A DNA stretch of 22,799 bases from Flavobacteriaceae bacterium (GTDB lineage Bacteria; Bacteroidota; Bacteroidia; Flavobacteriales; Flavobacteriaceae). A program made the translations under genes and the position numbers. This document shows, one piece after another, positions 13,258-22,324 of this stretch; positions within the stretch are counted from its first letter, which is position 1, and each line of letters begins with the position of its first letter. The DNA is taken from the NCBI GenBank assembly GCA_019090365.1, contig JAHRWC010000089.1:1-22799 (forward strand), given 5' to 3'. The notes under the pieces are model-generated. The model worked only from the letters and a program-made list of their open reading frames with translations. It searched no databases and was not told the DNA's origin.

Positions 13258-16029
13258 ATGCTTAATTTTGATCTTTCAATAATTAAGCCAAATTTACAAA
13301 ATAATAGTATCGTAGCATTGCAAACATATAGGCAATATTTATTGGTGATTATCTTTTTTCTACTTTTGGGTAGTACTGCTATGCAATCTCAAGATCTACC
13401 TCCAAATAAAGAAGTTGACATTCAGCGTACAGAAAAATCTGATACCTTAGAAGTCAATGTAGAACCAATTATTACTGAAATCAATGAAGTTGTTGTTGAT
13501 ACTGTAAAGACCGATAGTATTAAACCAAAACAAGAAACATTAACTGATGTTATTGATTATTACGGAAAAGACTACGTTTTTATAAATAGAGAAGAACAAA
13601 AAATATACATGTACAACGAAGCATACATCATTTATGGTGATATGCAAATTAATGCAGGCTTAATCATTTTAGATTATAATAAAAATGAAGTCTATGCAAA
13701 AGGTATTGATAGTGCCGATGTATATTCTCAACGCCCTGTTTTTGTGCAAGGAAGTAATAGAGTTGAACCAGATTCTATAAGGTTTAATTTTGATTCTGAA
13801 AAAGCATTAATTTATAATTCTCGAACTGAACAAAACGGATTTAACGTTATTTCTGAAGTTACTAAAAAAGTAAACGATTCAGTTATTTTCTTGAAGAATG
13901 TTAAGTTTACTACTTCTAAAAATTTAGATGATCCTGAATATTATTTTTTCACTCGAAGAGCTAAATTCGTTCCTAAAAAGAAAATTGTAACTGGCTTAAC
14001 CAATATGTATATTGCAGATGTACCTACTCCAATTGGTTTACCTTTTGCATATTTTCCACTTTCTGAAGATCGTACTTCTGGATTTATAATTCCGAGTTTT
14101 GGAGATAATAATGACCGTGGATTTTTCTTTCAGAATGGAGGTTATTATTTTGCTTTAAGTGATTATGTTGATCTTGCCCTGTTAGGAGATTATTATACCA
14201 ACGGTAGTTATGCTTTACGAACAGAAACATCGTATGCCTCACGCTATAAGTTTAGCGGTAATTTAAGCATGCGTTTTGAAAAATTAATTAATAGCGAGCG
14301 TGGATTCCCAGATTATAGTGAAAGTTCTGTTTATAATATTCGATGGACACACACTCAAGATGCAAAAGCTAGCCCGAGTTCGCGGTTCTCAGCTTCTGTT
14401 AACTTAGGTAGTAGTCGATTTTTTCAAGAATCAATTAATCAAATTAACAACTCAAGTTCCTTAGTAAACACCTTAAGTTCATCTATTTCATATTCAAAAA
14501 CATTTGAAGGAGAACCACAAGTGAATTTTTCTGCCGCTGTAACTCATTCACAAAATACTAACACTGAAGCTATAAACTTATCGCTTCCAAATGTAAATGC
14601 AAGTGTGTCAAGAATCTTTCCTTTTGCTCCAAAAACTGGAATTAAAAAAGGTGCACTTCAAAATATAAACTTGCAATACAGTGTTACGGGGCAAAATCAA
14701 ATTCAAACAACCGATTCTTTATTTTTTAAGAAAGAAATGTTTGATAATGCAAAAATGGGTATAAGACATTCGATACCATTAAGTACAAATTTTAAAATAT
14801 TAGATTATATAAGTGCCTCTGCTAGTACTTCGTTTCAAGAAACATGGGTGTTTAAAACTTTTAATAAAAGTTATGATCCAACTCTTGAGGAAGGCGTTGG
14901 AGCTGTCGTAAATGATACAATAAATGGATTTGACGCCTATAGAACATATAATTTTTCTACAAGTTTAGGAACTACTATATATGGTATGTTCAATTTTGGT
15001 GAAGACAAAAAAATACAAGCCATACGTCATGTTATGCGTCCTTCTGTAAGTTATAATATTAATCCAGCATTTGATCAATATTATGAAAGTTATGAAATTC
15101 CAACTGCTGATCCTACTATTAATAATGAAATAGTAGAATACTCAAGGTTTGAAGGAACATTATTTGGAGCACCTGGTAAAAATTATTCGAGTAGTATTGG
15201 GTTTTCATTAAGTAATACAATTGAAGCAAAAGTCCGTGATAGGGACACTACTGCTGTCGAGGCAAAGAAACTTATTATACTAAATAATTTAAATTTTTCA
15301 TCTGGATATAATGTTTCTGGAGATTCTTTAAAATGGAATCCTGTACGTTTTACTGGTAGTATTCCTATAATTAAAAAATTAGATTTCAATTTTAATGGAA
15401 GCTTAGACCCTTATGCGCTTGATAATAATAATAGAAGGATCGATAAATTTAATTTAGATAATGGAGGAAGTCTATTTAGACTTACAAATGCAAACATTAG
15501 TATTAATTATAGTTTTGCTAGCACTGATTTTAGCAGCAATAATAATGCTGAAGATGATTTAACTAATGAAACCTTAAGAAATGGTGGAAGAAGAGATGAT
15601 CTTTTTGGGGATAGTACTAGCCTAAATGATAACAGAAATTTTAGAGATAATGATGATGATGAAGAACGAGAAGATCTAGGTTGGTATAATTATTCCATCC
15701 CATGGGATTTGAGATTAGCTTATACCATGACCTATTCAAATTCGGCGAGACAAAATGAGATTTCTTCACAATCACTTATGTTTAGTTCAAATTTAGATCT
15801 TACACCTAGATGGAGTGTTGGAATGTCTTCTGGTTATGATTTTAAAAATAAAGGAATTACCCTTACACAATTTCGTTTTCAAAGAGATTTAGAGAGTTGG
15901 AGACTTAGTTTTAACTGGACTCCTATTGGTAGTATTAATACAGCATGGTACTTTTTTATTGGTATAAAATCATCTGTACTTAGTGACATTAAATACGAGA
16001 AACGTCGTGAACCAGACAAACGATTATAA
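13258..16029 (+). CDS. lptD: LPS-assembly protein LptD (outer-membrane translocon)
   Basis: The protein has 923 residues, longer than the about 780 of Enterobacteria but usual for Bacteroidota. A hydrophobic signal segment lies at about 28-44 (LLVIIFFLLLGSTAMQSQ). The N-terminal OstA/LptA-like jelly-roll domain covers about 90-180 (YYGKDYVFINREEQKIYMYNEA is its start). After GLPFAYFPLSEDRTSGFIIPSFG (about 260-283) the remainder is a large beta-barrel with alternating aromatic strands ending in a C-terminal strand. It transfers LPS through the outer membrane at the end of the Lpt bridge, together with LptE. An Asp/Asn-rich segment (about 760-805) probably forms a loop. The ATG at 13258 gives a long 26-residue n-region; an in-frame TTG at 13318 would give a standard 25-residue signal peptide and is a serious alternative. 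ridA follows after 9 nt. Confidence 0.9.
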   Translation: MLNFDLSIIKPNLQNNSIVALQTYRQYLLVIIFFLLLGSTAMQSQDLPPNKEVDIQRTEKSDTLEVNVEPIITEINEVVVDTVKTDSIKPKQETLTDVIDYYGKDYVFINREEQKIYMYNEAYIIYGDMQINAGLIILDYNKNEVYAKGIDSADVYSQRPVFVQGSNRVEPDSIRFNFDSEKALIYNSRTEQNGFNVISEVTKKVNDSVIFLKNVKFTTSKNLDDPEYYFFTRRAKFVPKKKIVTGLTNMYIADVPTPIGLPFAYFPLSEDRTSGFIIPSFGDNNDRGFFFQNGGYYFALSDYVDLALLGDYYTNGSYALRTETSYASRYKFSGNLSMRFEKLINSERGFPDYSESSVYNIRWTHTQDAKASPSSRFSASVNLGSSRFFQESINQINNSSSLVNTLSSSISYSKTFEGEPQVNFSAAVTHSQNTNTEAINLSLPNVNASVSRIFPFAPKTGIKKGALQNINLQYSVTGQNQIQTTDSLFFKKEMFDNAKMGIRHSIPLSTNFKILDYISASASTSFQETWVFKTFNKSYDPTLEEGVGAVVNDTINGFDAYRTYNFSTSLGTTIYGMFNFGEDKKIQAIRHVMRPSVSYNINPAFDQYYESYEIPTADPTINNEIVEYSRFEGTLFGAPGKNYSSSIGFSLSNTIEAKVRDRDTTAVEAKKLIILNNLNFSSGYNVSGDSLKWNPVRFTGSIPIIKKLDFNFNGSLDPYALDNNNRRIDKFNLDNGGSLFRLTNANISINYSFASTDFSSNNNAEDDLTNETLRNGGRRDDLFGDSTSLNDNRNFRDNDDDEEREDLGWYNYSIPWDLRLAYTMTYSNSARQNEISSQSLMFSSNLDLTPRWSVGMSSGYDFKNKGITLTQFRFQRDLESWRLSFNWTPIGSINTAWYFFIGIKSSVLSDIKYEKRREPDKRL

Positions 16030-16038
16030 TATAGTATT

Positions 16039-16419
16039 ATGAAAAAGATAATAAATTCACCTAATGCTCCTGCCCCTATTGGTGCATACAATCAAGCAGT
16101 TTTACATGGAAATATGCTTTATACTTCTGGTCAAATTGCGATTAATCCTAGCACTGGTAAGTTAGAAACTGAAGATATTTCTTTAGAAACAAAAAGGGTT
16201 ATGGAGAATCTTAAGGCGGTGCTTTCAGAAGTAAGTATGACCTTCGAGAATGTAATAAAAACATCTATTTTTATTGCAGACATGAATCAATTTAAAGCTA
16301 TTAACACTGTGTATGCAACTTATTTTTCTGAAGAAAATGCGCCTGCTAGAGAAACGGTAGAAGTTGCCAATTTACCAAAGTTTGTGAATGTAGAAATCTC
16401 AATGATTGCTTCACTTTAA
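16039..16419 (+). CDS. ridA: RidA family (YjgF) reactive enamine/imine deaminase
   Basis: The protein has 126 residues, the normal length. Family features are the N-terminal INSPNAPAPIGAYNQAV, the GNMLYTSGQIAINPSTG block (about 24-41), LETKRVMENLKAVL (about 49-62) and the C-terminal NAPARETVEVANLP carrying R104. That residue is the conserved arginine needed to bind and hydrolyse the 2-aminoacrylate-type enamines released by PLP enzymes. It is cytoplasmic and probably a homotrimer. It lies 9 nt after lptD and is probably co-transcribed with it, although no functional link is evident. Its stop codon overlaps the stop of the convergent tamB by 4 nt (16416-16419), so there is no room for a separate terminator. 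Confidence 0.93.
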   Translation: MKKIINSPNAPAPIGAYNQAVLHGNMLYTSGQIAINPSTGKLETEDISLETKRVMENLKAVLSEVSMTFENVIKTSIFIADMNQFKAINTVYATYFSEENAPARETVEVANLPKFVNVEISMIASL

Positions 16420-19400
16420 TTTTCATCTTTTTTTGGTGAGGTGAAATTTACTGGAGATGAATCCTCAGGTACAATTTGAATTTCTTCAATATCTATTTCC
16501 TTTCCAAAAATTTTATCAATTAATTCTTTCATTGTATCAAAATCAACTGAATAAGAAACTCCAGCTCCTTGTTCAAATATTTGATCTTCACCAATAAATT
16601 GTAGATCTGCTTGTCGATTAAAAAAGTTAATTCTAAGACTTCCATCTTCATTTACTAGCCATTGCACTTCAACATCTCCAGCCACTGCAGATTCGTTTAC
16701 ACCTCCTACAGGAATACCCACTTTACCGTTAATAATAATACGCTCACTAATTTGTGTTGAAATTGCAAATCCTAATTCATCAGACGTTTCCTGGTTAATT
16801 GTTCTATCTCCTGGATTATAATAAGGCAATACTTTAAACTTAGAATTACTATCTGAAAATAATTCAGCTACAATACCATTAATACGTTCAGCTAAAGTAC
16901 CCGTAATCGCGCTTTGTCCTGCGCCATCTCCAACAAACGAACCTGTAGAAATTAAAAATAAGGCTTGATTTTCTCTTTGTTGTCTATCTTGTAGTTTATA
17001 ATCTAATTCACTTTTAACAATTGAACTAACTCTTGGGAAATCTATGGTGAAATCTAAATTAGGTTGTAAAATTTCTCCAGTCAAATCAACAATGACATTA
17101 ACTGGTATTTTTCTATTAATTGATGGATTATCTAGTAAAACAGAAGGGTTTGCATTCGTTTTATAGATCGCTCTTAAGTTAAGTTGTGCTTTAGTTGGGC
17201 TTCCGTCCCAAGTAATTGTACCGTCACGTTCTACATCAATTTCTTTTTGTATTAATCCGCCATATCTAAAATCATATACACCCTCATAAACAATAAAATC
17301 TCCCCACATTTTAAATTTACCAAGTGTGTTGATTTCTAGTAATAAAGTACCTGCTCCCCTTCCTCTAAGAGTAGAGTTATTTTCTTTATCTACTACTACT
17401 TCAACTTCTGCGTTTTTATTAATATCTAACTCGAAATTTAAAGACAAACCTTTAACTTCTTTTGAGACTATTGTTTCTCCTCTTAAAATGGCTTGTTTTT
17501 CTTCAGGTGAAATAAATTTTATAAAAGAGTCATCACCAATCGATTCAGTATCACTTATAGGAATTTTGAAACTTGTACCTTCTTCAGTTGCAGCAACAAC
17601 ATCAATCACTAATTCGTCTATATTACCAATAATATCGGCTGTTCCACTAATAAAAGCTGTTCCATAATATAATTCATCTTCATCTGGAGGAGTATCTAAC
17701 ACTAACATTCTGTCGGTTTCTAGATGAAAGTTTAAATGCCAATCTTGAAAGTTTTGATGTGAAATATTTCCTGAAAACACACCACTCGTATTATATTTTG
17801 TATCAGTTAAATTAGTATCGTAAATATCAAAATTATCTTCAGTAACAACTACCATCGTATTATCTTGAAGGTCAAAATCTGTATTTAAATAAGGGATTTT
17901 TAAGCCACTTTCATTCAGTGTTAAATTACCAAAAACTGAGGGTGAGTTATATCTACCATTCACCTTTACATTACCAGATGCTAAACCTCTAATGTTTGTA
18001 ATTTCTTCGCCACCTAAAGGGCTAAATGCAGCTAAATTAAAGTCTTTTAAATCTACATTAAGGTTTAATTCTGTATGTTTTCCAGAATCATCAATTTCAC
18101 CGATAGCTACTATAGATTCTACATTTTCGTTTATTAATGTAGAATTGATGTTGTATTTCGTTAGATTTTTATTCCCTTCAATTAATAAACTTAAATCTCC
18201 AAATTCAATATCATTTACAGTAACACCATCAATAACAACGTTAGAATTTGGATAATAAAACCCTCTTTTCTGAACAAAATTAAGTTTACCATTGATGTTA
18301 CCTCCAACCGAAAGACTATCAATTTCTGGCATTAAATTTCCAATATTTACATCGCTAAAGGAAAGCCTGATATTTTTATACGTTGTGTCTTTTAAAACTC
18401 CTGCAAAACGAATTGTTTCTTCATTATGATTCAACACTAAAGAATCTATATGGATTGTTTTAAAGTTATCATCAAAAACTACTTTGTTTAAATGATTATT
18501 ATTTTCATTTAAGTGCCAAACATTGTCCTTATAAGTAATATCGGATTTTTTAACCCCAACAACAGATTTCCCTTCTGGGTTTATTGTATGGTATAATGAC
18601 AAATTAAAAAGATCTTCCTTACGTTTACCTCCTTTAAATTCAGAACGAATATATAAGGTGTCATTTAAAGTCTTGTTGATAAAGTTAACATCTGTAACAT
18701 TGTAAAAGCCTGTGTATACTGAATCTATTGAGATATAAGTATTGAATAATGGGTTGTCATTATCCACATTAATTTTCACTTTACTTAGGTAATTTTCATA
18801 CAATAAAAGCTCAGGTGAATTAAAGTTTAATTTAAATTTAGATTCATCAGAAGACACCGAGCCTTTAACTTTCGTGTTATCCCCTAGCTTTAATTGAGGA
18901 ACAAATACATCAACTATTTTATTATATACTTCAAAGTCATAATCTATGTATTGATTAATTGTAACTTCTTTAGCAATATAATTGGTATAAATACTTCCTA
19001 TACCATTTCTAAACAAACTTGGTATATCTTCAACTAGAAACTCACCCGTTATTTTTCCATTGATAATATCTGGAGAATTGATTTGAATTGTCCTTACCTT
19101 TTTTTCAAATGAAGAAGTAATCATAAAATCATCGAAGTAATAATCTTCATTAAGGTTCTGATAAAAAGTTTCTTTAAAGTTAATAGTCCCAACAGCATCA
19201 TCAACTGTGGTTCCATACATATCCATATTTATTTTACCAGCAAATATTGAAACACTATCTCTCTTAATAAGGTTTAATTTATTTAATTCAGCAAATTCAA
19301 CATCAGCTTCAAAATTATATTTGTTCATTTCTTTAGAAACATCAACAAGTCCTTTAAAATTTAATTTAAGATTTGGATCATCAATACTTAATTCTCCGTT

Positions 19401-20783
19401 GAAAATTGGATTTTTCAGATTTCCTGTAACTTTTGAATTTTGATACGTATAACCTTCAAATTCAATCTCGTCAATAACTCCAGAAATTTCAGTGTTTACA
19501 GTATTTTGAGTAAAGCCTCTACCTTTAAAATTTAAATTTGCAGTTAGCAAGCCTAAAGATTCAGTTTGTGCAATTTTACTAAGCTTAAAATTTTGTAATT
19601 GCACATTTCCTTCATAAAAAGCATTATCAAAATCATTGATATTACCCATTTCAAAATTAGTTGTAGCTCTACCTAATTTACTATTTAATACACTATTTGT
19701 ATTTAATGTTGTATTAGTAATAGTTGTATTTCCTCTTAAGTTAAAACGCCCTAAATCTTTTATTTCTTTTGGAAGATCACTTAATACACGAGGTAAAAAA
19801 CGTTTTAAATCGTAGTAATTAGCGCTAATATTATGGTTTTTTGCTTCAATAACATATTCATCATCCTTCAATAAATTTTTTAACTTAAAATCTCCTTTAA
19901 TGGAAATATCTTGAAAGGATAAATCTGCTTCTTTAAAAGTGAAATCATTCAATGTACCTTCAAATTCACCATCAACAACCAAATACATATCTTTTCCAAA
20001 TTCATTGTAGAACGTATTTAAATCGTTTGTCGCAATGTTTGAATGCTCAAAATGTGCACTTATTGGCATTTTATTATTAAAGTCTGGAAAACCATTTACT
20101 CCATGATGTAAAATAACTTCTCCAATGACTTTAGACTCCTCAGTAACTAAGACAAGGTCCTTTAAAATAATATCATCCAAGGTATAAGCAAAATCTGCAG
20201 CTAAACTTTTAATACTATAGCCTTGTTTCGCATCTAAAGCAAGACGTTGTATGTTTGCTTTTATAACAGGTCCTTCAATATTAAAGTTTTGTGCATTTAA
20301 ATTAACGTTCGTGAAATTAAACAACTCTTGTTTTTCTTCATTTTCGTCAATATATCGAATCTTTGTGTTCGTTAGAGTAACTTCTTCTGTCGCTAAATGA
20401 AATGGTTTGACACTAGTACTCGTACCTGTATCAAATTTTTCAGTGAAGACAAATAAATTATCATCGACTTCATCTTCATACACTTTTAAATAGAACTTCG
20501 CATCGGAAAGATTTACATGTCCAAAATCTAAATCTCCGTCAATTAGCCTTTTAACACTTAATATATTGGTTTGTAATTGATTTGCAAATATCAACGTATC
20601 CTTGTGGTGATCTGCAATATAAATTCCTCGTATATCAACTTCAGCTTTCCAGTTAAGCCCTAAACGATCAATATTGATATCTGTTCCGTAGGACTCATTT
20701 AAATAATTAGTGACTTTTTTTGCAATTCGAGTTTGGACAGCTGGTATCGATAAAATAATTATTAGAAGCAGTAAAAATATCAC
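16416..20783 (-). CDS. tamB: TamB-type translocation/assembly module protein (DUF490/AsmA-like)
   Basis: From GTG 20783 the protein has 1455 residues. An N-terminal hydrophobic segment (about 1-14) anchors it in the inner membrane and VQTRIAKKVTNYLNESYGT follows, as in TamB/AsmA proteins. Most of the length consists of repeated short beta-strands, expected to form a lipid-conducting groove across the periplasm. The C-terminal DUF490 domain covers about 1030-1430, with GAGTLLLEINTLGKFKMWG near 1145 and the PNLDFTIDFP motif near 1240. TamB acts in outer-membrane protein assembly and phospholipid transport. The reading frame stays open upstream of the GTG with a basic stretch (KTLIRIKKVRKIILRI) that looks like the missing n-region, yet the frame has no ATG there. 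An ATT at 20858-20856 would add 25 residues. The true start is therefore uncertain. It is divergent from tsaD. Confidence 0.9.
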   Translation of the reverse strand: MIFLLLLIIILSIPAVQTRIAKKVTNYLNESYGTDINIDRLGLNWKAEVDIRGIYIADHHKDTLIFANQLQTNILSVKRLIDGDLDFGHVNLSDAKFYLKVYEDEVDDNLFVFTEKFDTGTSTSVKPFHLATEEVTLTNTKIRYIDENEEKQELFNFTNVNLNAQNFNIEGPVIKANIQRLALDAKQGYSIKSLAADFAYTLDDIILKDLVLVTEESKVIGEVILHHGVNGFPDFNNKMPISAHFEHSNIATNDLNTFYNEFGKDMYLVVDGEFEGTLNDFTFKEADLSFQDISIKGDFKLKNLLKDDEYVIEAKNHNISANYYDLKRFLPRVLSDLPKEIKDLGRFNLRGNTTITNTTLNTNSVLNSKLGRATTNFEMGNINDFDNAFYEGNVQLQNFKLSKIAQTESLGLLTANLNFKGRGFTQNTVNTEISGVIDEIEFEGYTYQNSKVTGNLKNPIFNGELSIDDPNLKLNFKGLVDVSKEMNKYNFEADVEFAELNKLNLIKRDSVSIFAGKINMDMYGTTVDDAVGTINFKETFYQNLNEDYYFDDFMITSSFEKKVRTIQINSPDIINGKITGEFLVEDIPSLFRNGIGSIYTNYIAKEVTINQYIDYDFEVYNKIVDVFVPQLKLGDNTKVKGSVSSDESKFKLNFNSPELLLYENYLSKVKINVDNDNPLFNTYISIDSVYTGFYNVTDVNFINKTLNDTLYIRSEFKGGKRKEDLFNLSLYHTINPEGKSVVGVKKSDITYKDNVWHLNENNNHLNKVVFDDNFKTIHIDSLVLNHNEETIRFAGVLKDTTYKNIRLSFSDVNIGNLMPEIDSLSVGGNINGKLNFVQKRGFYYPNSNVVIDGVTVNDIEFGDLSLLIEGNKNLTKYNINSTLINENVESIVAIGEIDDSGKHTELNLNVDLKDFNLAAFSPLGGEEITNIRGLASGNVKVNGRYNSPSVFGNLTLNESGLKIPYLNTDFDLQDNTMVVVTEDNFDIYDTNLTDTKYNTSGVFSGNISHQNFQDWHLNFHLETDRMLVLDTPPDEDELYYGTAFISGTADIIGNIDELVIDVVAATEEGTSFKIPISDTESIGDDSFIKFISPEEKQAILRGETIVSKEVKGLSLNFELDINKNAEVEVVVDKENNSTLRGRGAGTLLLEINTLGKFKMWGDFIVYEGVYDFRYGGLIQKEIDVERDGTITWDGSPTKAQLNLRAIYKTNANPSVLLDNPSINRKIPVNVIVDLTGEILQPNLDFTIDFPRVSSIVKSELDYKLQDRQQRENQALFLISTGSFVGDGAGQSAITGTLAERINGIVAELFSDSNSKFKVLPYYNPGDRTINQETSDELGFAISTQISERIIINGKVGIPVGGVNESAVAGDVEVQWLVNEDGSLRINFFNRQADLQFIGEDQIFEQGAGVSYSVDFDTMKELIDKIFGKEIDIEEIQIVPEDSSPVNFTSPKKDEN

Positions 20784-20875
20784 AAGAGCTGCGATGATTC
20801 TTAGTATTATTTTTCTAACTTTTTTGATACGTATTAATGTTTTAAATTTACCACCAATAAATATGCCCTTTTACA
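20784..20875. promoter_or_regulatory. divergent region between tamB and tsaD
   Basis: This 92-nt gap is AT-rich. On the plus strand TTTG (20823-20826) is followed 16 nt later by TAAATTTA (20843-20850), a weak -33/-7 candidate for tsaD that would give a very short leader. The minus-strand tamB frame stays open through most of this gap, so part of it may be coding. A short plus-strand ORF, ATG 20863 to TAA 20889 (eight codons), overlaps the tsaD start out of frame. Confidence 0.3.
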
Positions 20876-21898
20876 TTGATTCAAAATAATAATTATATAC
20901 TAGGTATTGAATCCTCTTGCGATGACACTGCTGCAGCTGTTATTCACAACGGTCAGGTATTATCTAATGTTGTTGCTACGCAAAAAATTCATGAGGAATA
21001 CGGTGGTGTTGTTCCAGAATTAGCTTCACGTGCTCATCAACAAAATATTGTACCTGTTGTACAACTTGCTCTTCGCAAGGCAAATATCGACAAAAAACAG
21101 TTAAATGCCATAGCTTTTACTAGCGGACCTGGATTAATGGGTTCTTTGTTAGTAGGCACCTCATTTTCAAAGTCTTTAGCGTTAGGTTTAGACATTCCTT
21201 TGATTGATGTAAACCACATGCAAGCGCATATTTTAGCTCATTTTATTAAAACTGATGAACATACTGCTCCAAACTTTCCATTTTTAGCACTCACAATTAG
21301 TGGTGGACATACCCAAATTGTAAAAGTGAGTAATTATTTTGAAATGGAAGTCATTGGACAAACCATAGACGATGCTGTTGGTGAAGCATTTGATAAAAGC
21401 GCAAAAGTTCTTGGCCTTCCCTATCCAGGTGGTCCTTTAATCGACAAATTTGCCCAAGAAGGGAATCCAAAAGCTTTCAAATTTCCTAAACCAAAAGTAG
21501 GTCCTTTAGATTTTAGCTTTAGCGGACTTAAAACATCAGTACTATATTTTGTCGAGAAAAATGTAGCACTTAATTCTGAATTCATTTCAGAAAATATGGA
21601 GGATATTTGTGCGAGCTTACAGTTTACAATTATTGATTATTTAATGGATAAACTGAAAAACGCTGTAAAACAAACTGGAATTAATGAAATTGCAATTGGT
21701 GGTGGAGTTTCAGCAAATAGTGGCATTCGGAAAGCTTTAAAAGAAGCTGAACAAAAATATGGATGGATCACACATATCCCAAAATTTGAATATTGTACCG
21801 ATAATGCAGCTATGATTGCTATTGTTGGTGAATTAAAATATAAACAAGGAATATTTGCTGATTCTAATGTAGTTGCCAAAGCACGTTTAAAATTGTAA
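20876..21898 (+). CDS. tsaD: tRNA N6-threonylcarbamoyladenosine transferase TsaD, TTG start
   Basis: A 340-residue ASKHA-fold protein that transfers threonylcarbamoyl from threonylcarbamoyl-AMP to A37 of ANN-decoding tRNAs, together with TsaB and TsaE, in the cytoplasm. Visible signatures are YILGIESSCDDTAAAV at the N-terminus, EYGGVVPELASRAH (about 41-54), the metal ligands H114 and H118 in NHMQAH, SGGHTQI (about 142-148), IGGGVSANSGIR (about 274-285) and D309 in TDNAAMIA. The start is TTG 20876: the nearest ATG (20863) is in another frame, and TTG gives seven residues before ILGIESS, which fits the family. The gene is essential in most bacteria. It is divergent from tamB and followed after 90 nt by the TfoX-N gene. 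Confidence 0.95.
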   Translation: MIQNNNYILGIESSCDDTAAAVIHNGQVLSNVVATQKIHEEYGGVVPELASRAHQQNIVPVVQLALRKANIDKKQLNAIAFTSGPGLMGSLLVGTSFSKSLALGLDIPLIDVNHMQAHILAHFIKTDEHTAPNFPFLALTISGGHTQIVKVSNYFEMEVIGQTIDDAVGEAFDKSAKVLGLPYPGGPLIDKFAQEGNPKAFKFPKPKVGPLDFSFSGLKTSVLYFVEKNVALNSEFISENMEDICASLQFTIIDYLMDKLKNAVKQTGINEIAIGGGVSANSGIRKALKEAEQKYGWITHIPKFEYCTDNAAMIAIVGELKYKQGIFADSNVVAKARLKL

Positions 21899-21988
21899 AC
21901 ATGAAACGAGCATGCTAAAAAGTTTATTACTTAACGAAAAGACTAATAGCGAACAGCATGTGGTCATACAAAATAATAATAAAGACAC

Positions 21989-22324
21989 ATGAAAAATCCT
22001 TCGGAAGAATTAATTAAACGACTAAAAGTTGCTGTAAATCCTTGGAAGGATAACATTACTGAAAAGCGAATGTTTGGAGGTTATTGTTTTCTTTACAAAG
22101 GTAAAATGTGTGTAGGCGAAACAAAAGAACGATTGATGGTTAGAGTTGTTTCTGAAAAAATGGAACAAGTATTATCTATGCCTAATGTAATACCCATGGA
22201 TTTCACTGGGAAACCTATGAAAGAGTTTATTTTTGTGAAGCCTAAAGGATATGATACTGAAGAGAAACTACAACATTGGGTAGAATTAGGAATTGAACAT
22301 GCCATTTTAAAAAGCTCAAACTAA
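21989..22324 (+). CDS. TfoX N-terminal domain protein
   Basis: A 111-residue cytoplasmic protein consisting only of the TfoX/Sxy N-terminal domain. It shows ITEKRMFGGYCFLYKGKMCVG near residues 23-43, RLMVRVV (about 48-54) and MDFTGKPMKEFIFVKP (about 70-85), which are the conserved blocks of this family. TfoX/Sxy in Gammaproteobacteria is a competence regulator with a second, C-terminal domain, which is missing here. In Bacteroidota stand-alone N-domains are common and a competence role is not shown. The stop is directly adjacent to the ATG of rsmE at 22325, so the two genes are probably translated from one transcript. The 90 nt between tsaD and this gene hold no ORF longer than a few codons and no terminator that I can see, so all three may be one unit. 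Confidence 0.88.
   Translation: MKNPSEELIKRLKVAVNPWKDNITEKRMFGGYCFLYKGKMCVGETKERLMVRVVSEKMEQVLSMPNVIPMDFTGKPMKEFIFVKPKGYDTEEKLQHWVELGIEHAILKSSN

Noticed and set aside
17326..19443. Several plus-strand open frames inside tamB
   Set aside because: They are antisense to tamB, low in charged residues and rich in Ser/Ile/Phe, as expected of complementary frames.
21899..21988. AGCATGCT palindrome and a five-codon ORF (ATG 21901) between tsaD and the TfoX gene
   Set aside because: An 8-bp palindrome and a five-codon frame are expected by chance, and no stem, T-run or promoter box supports a function.
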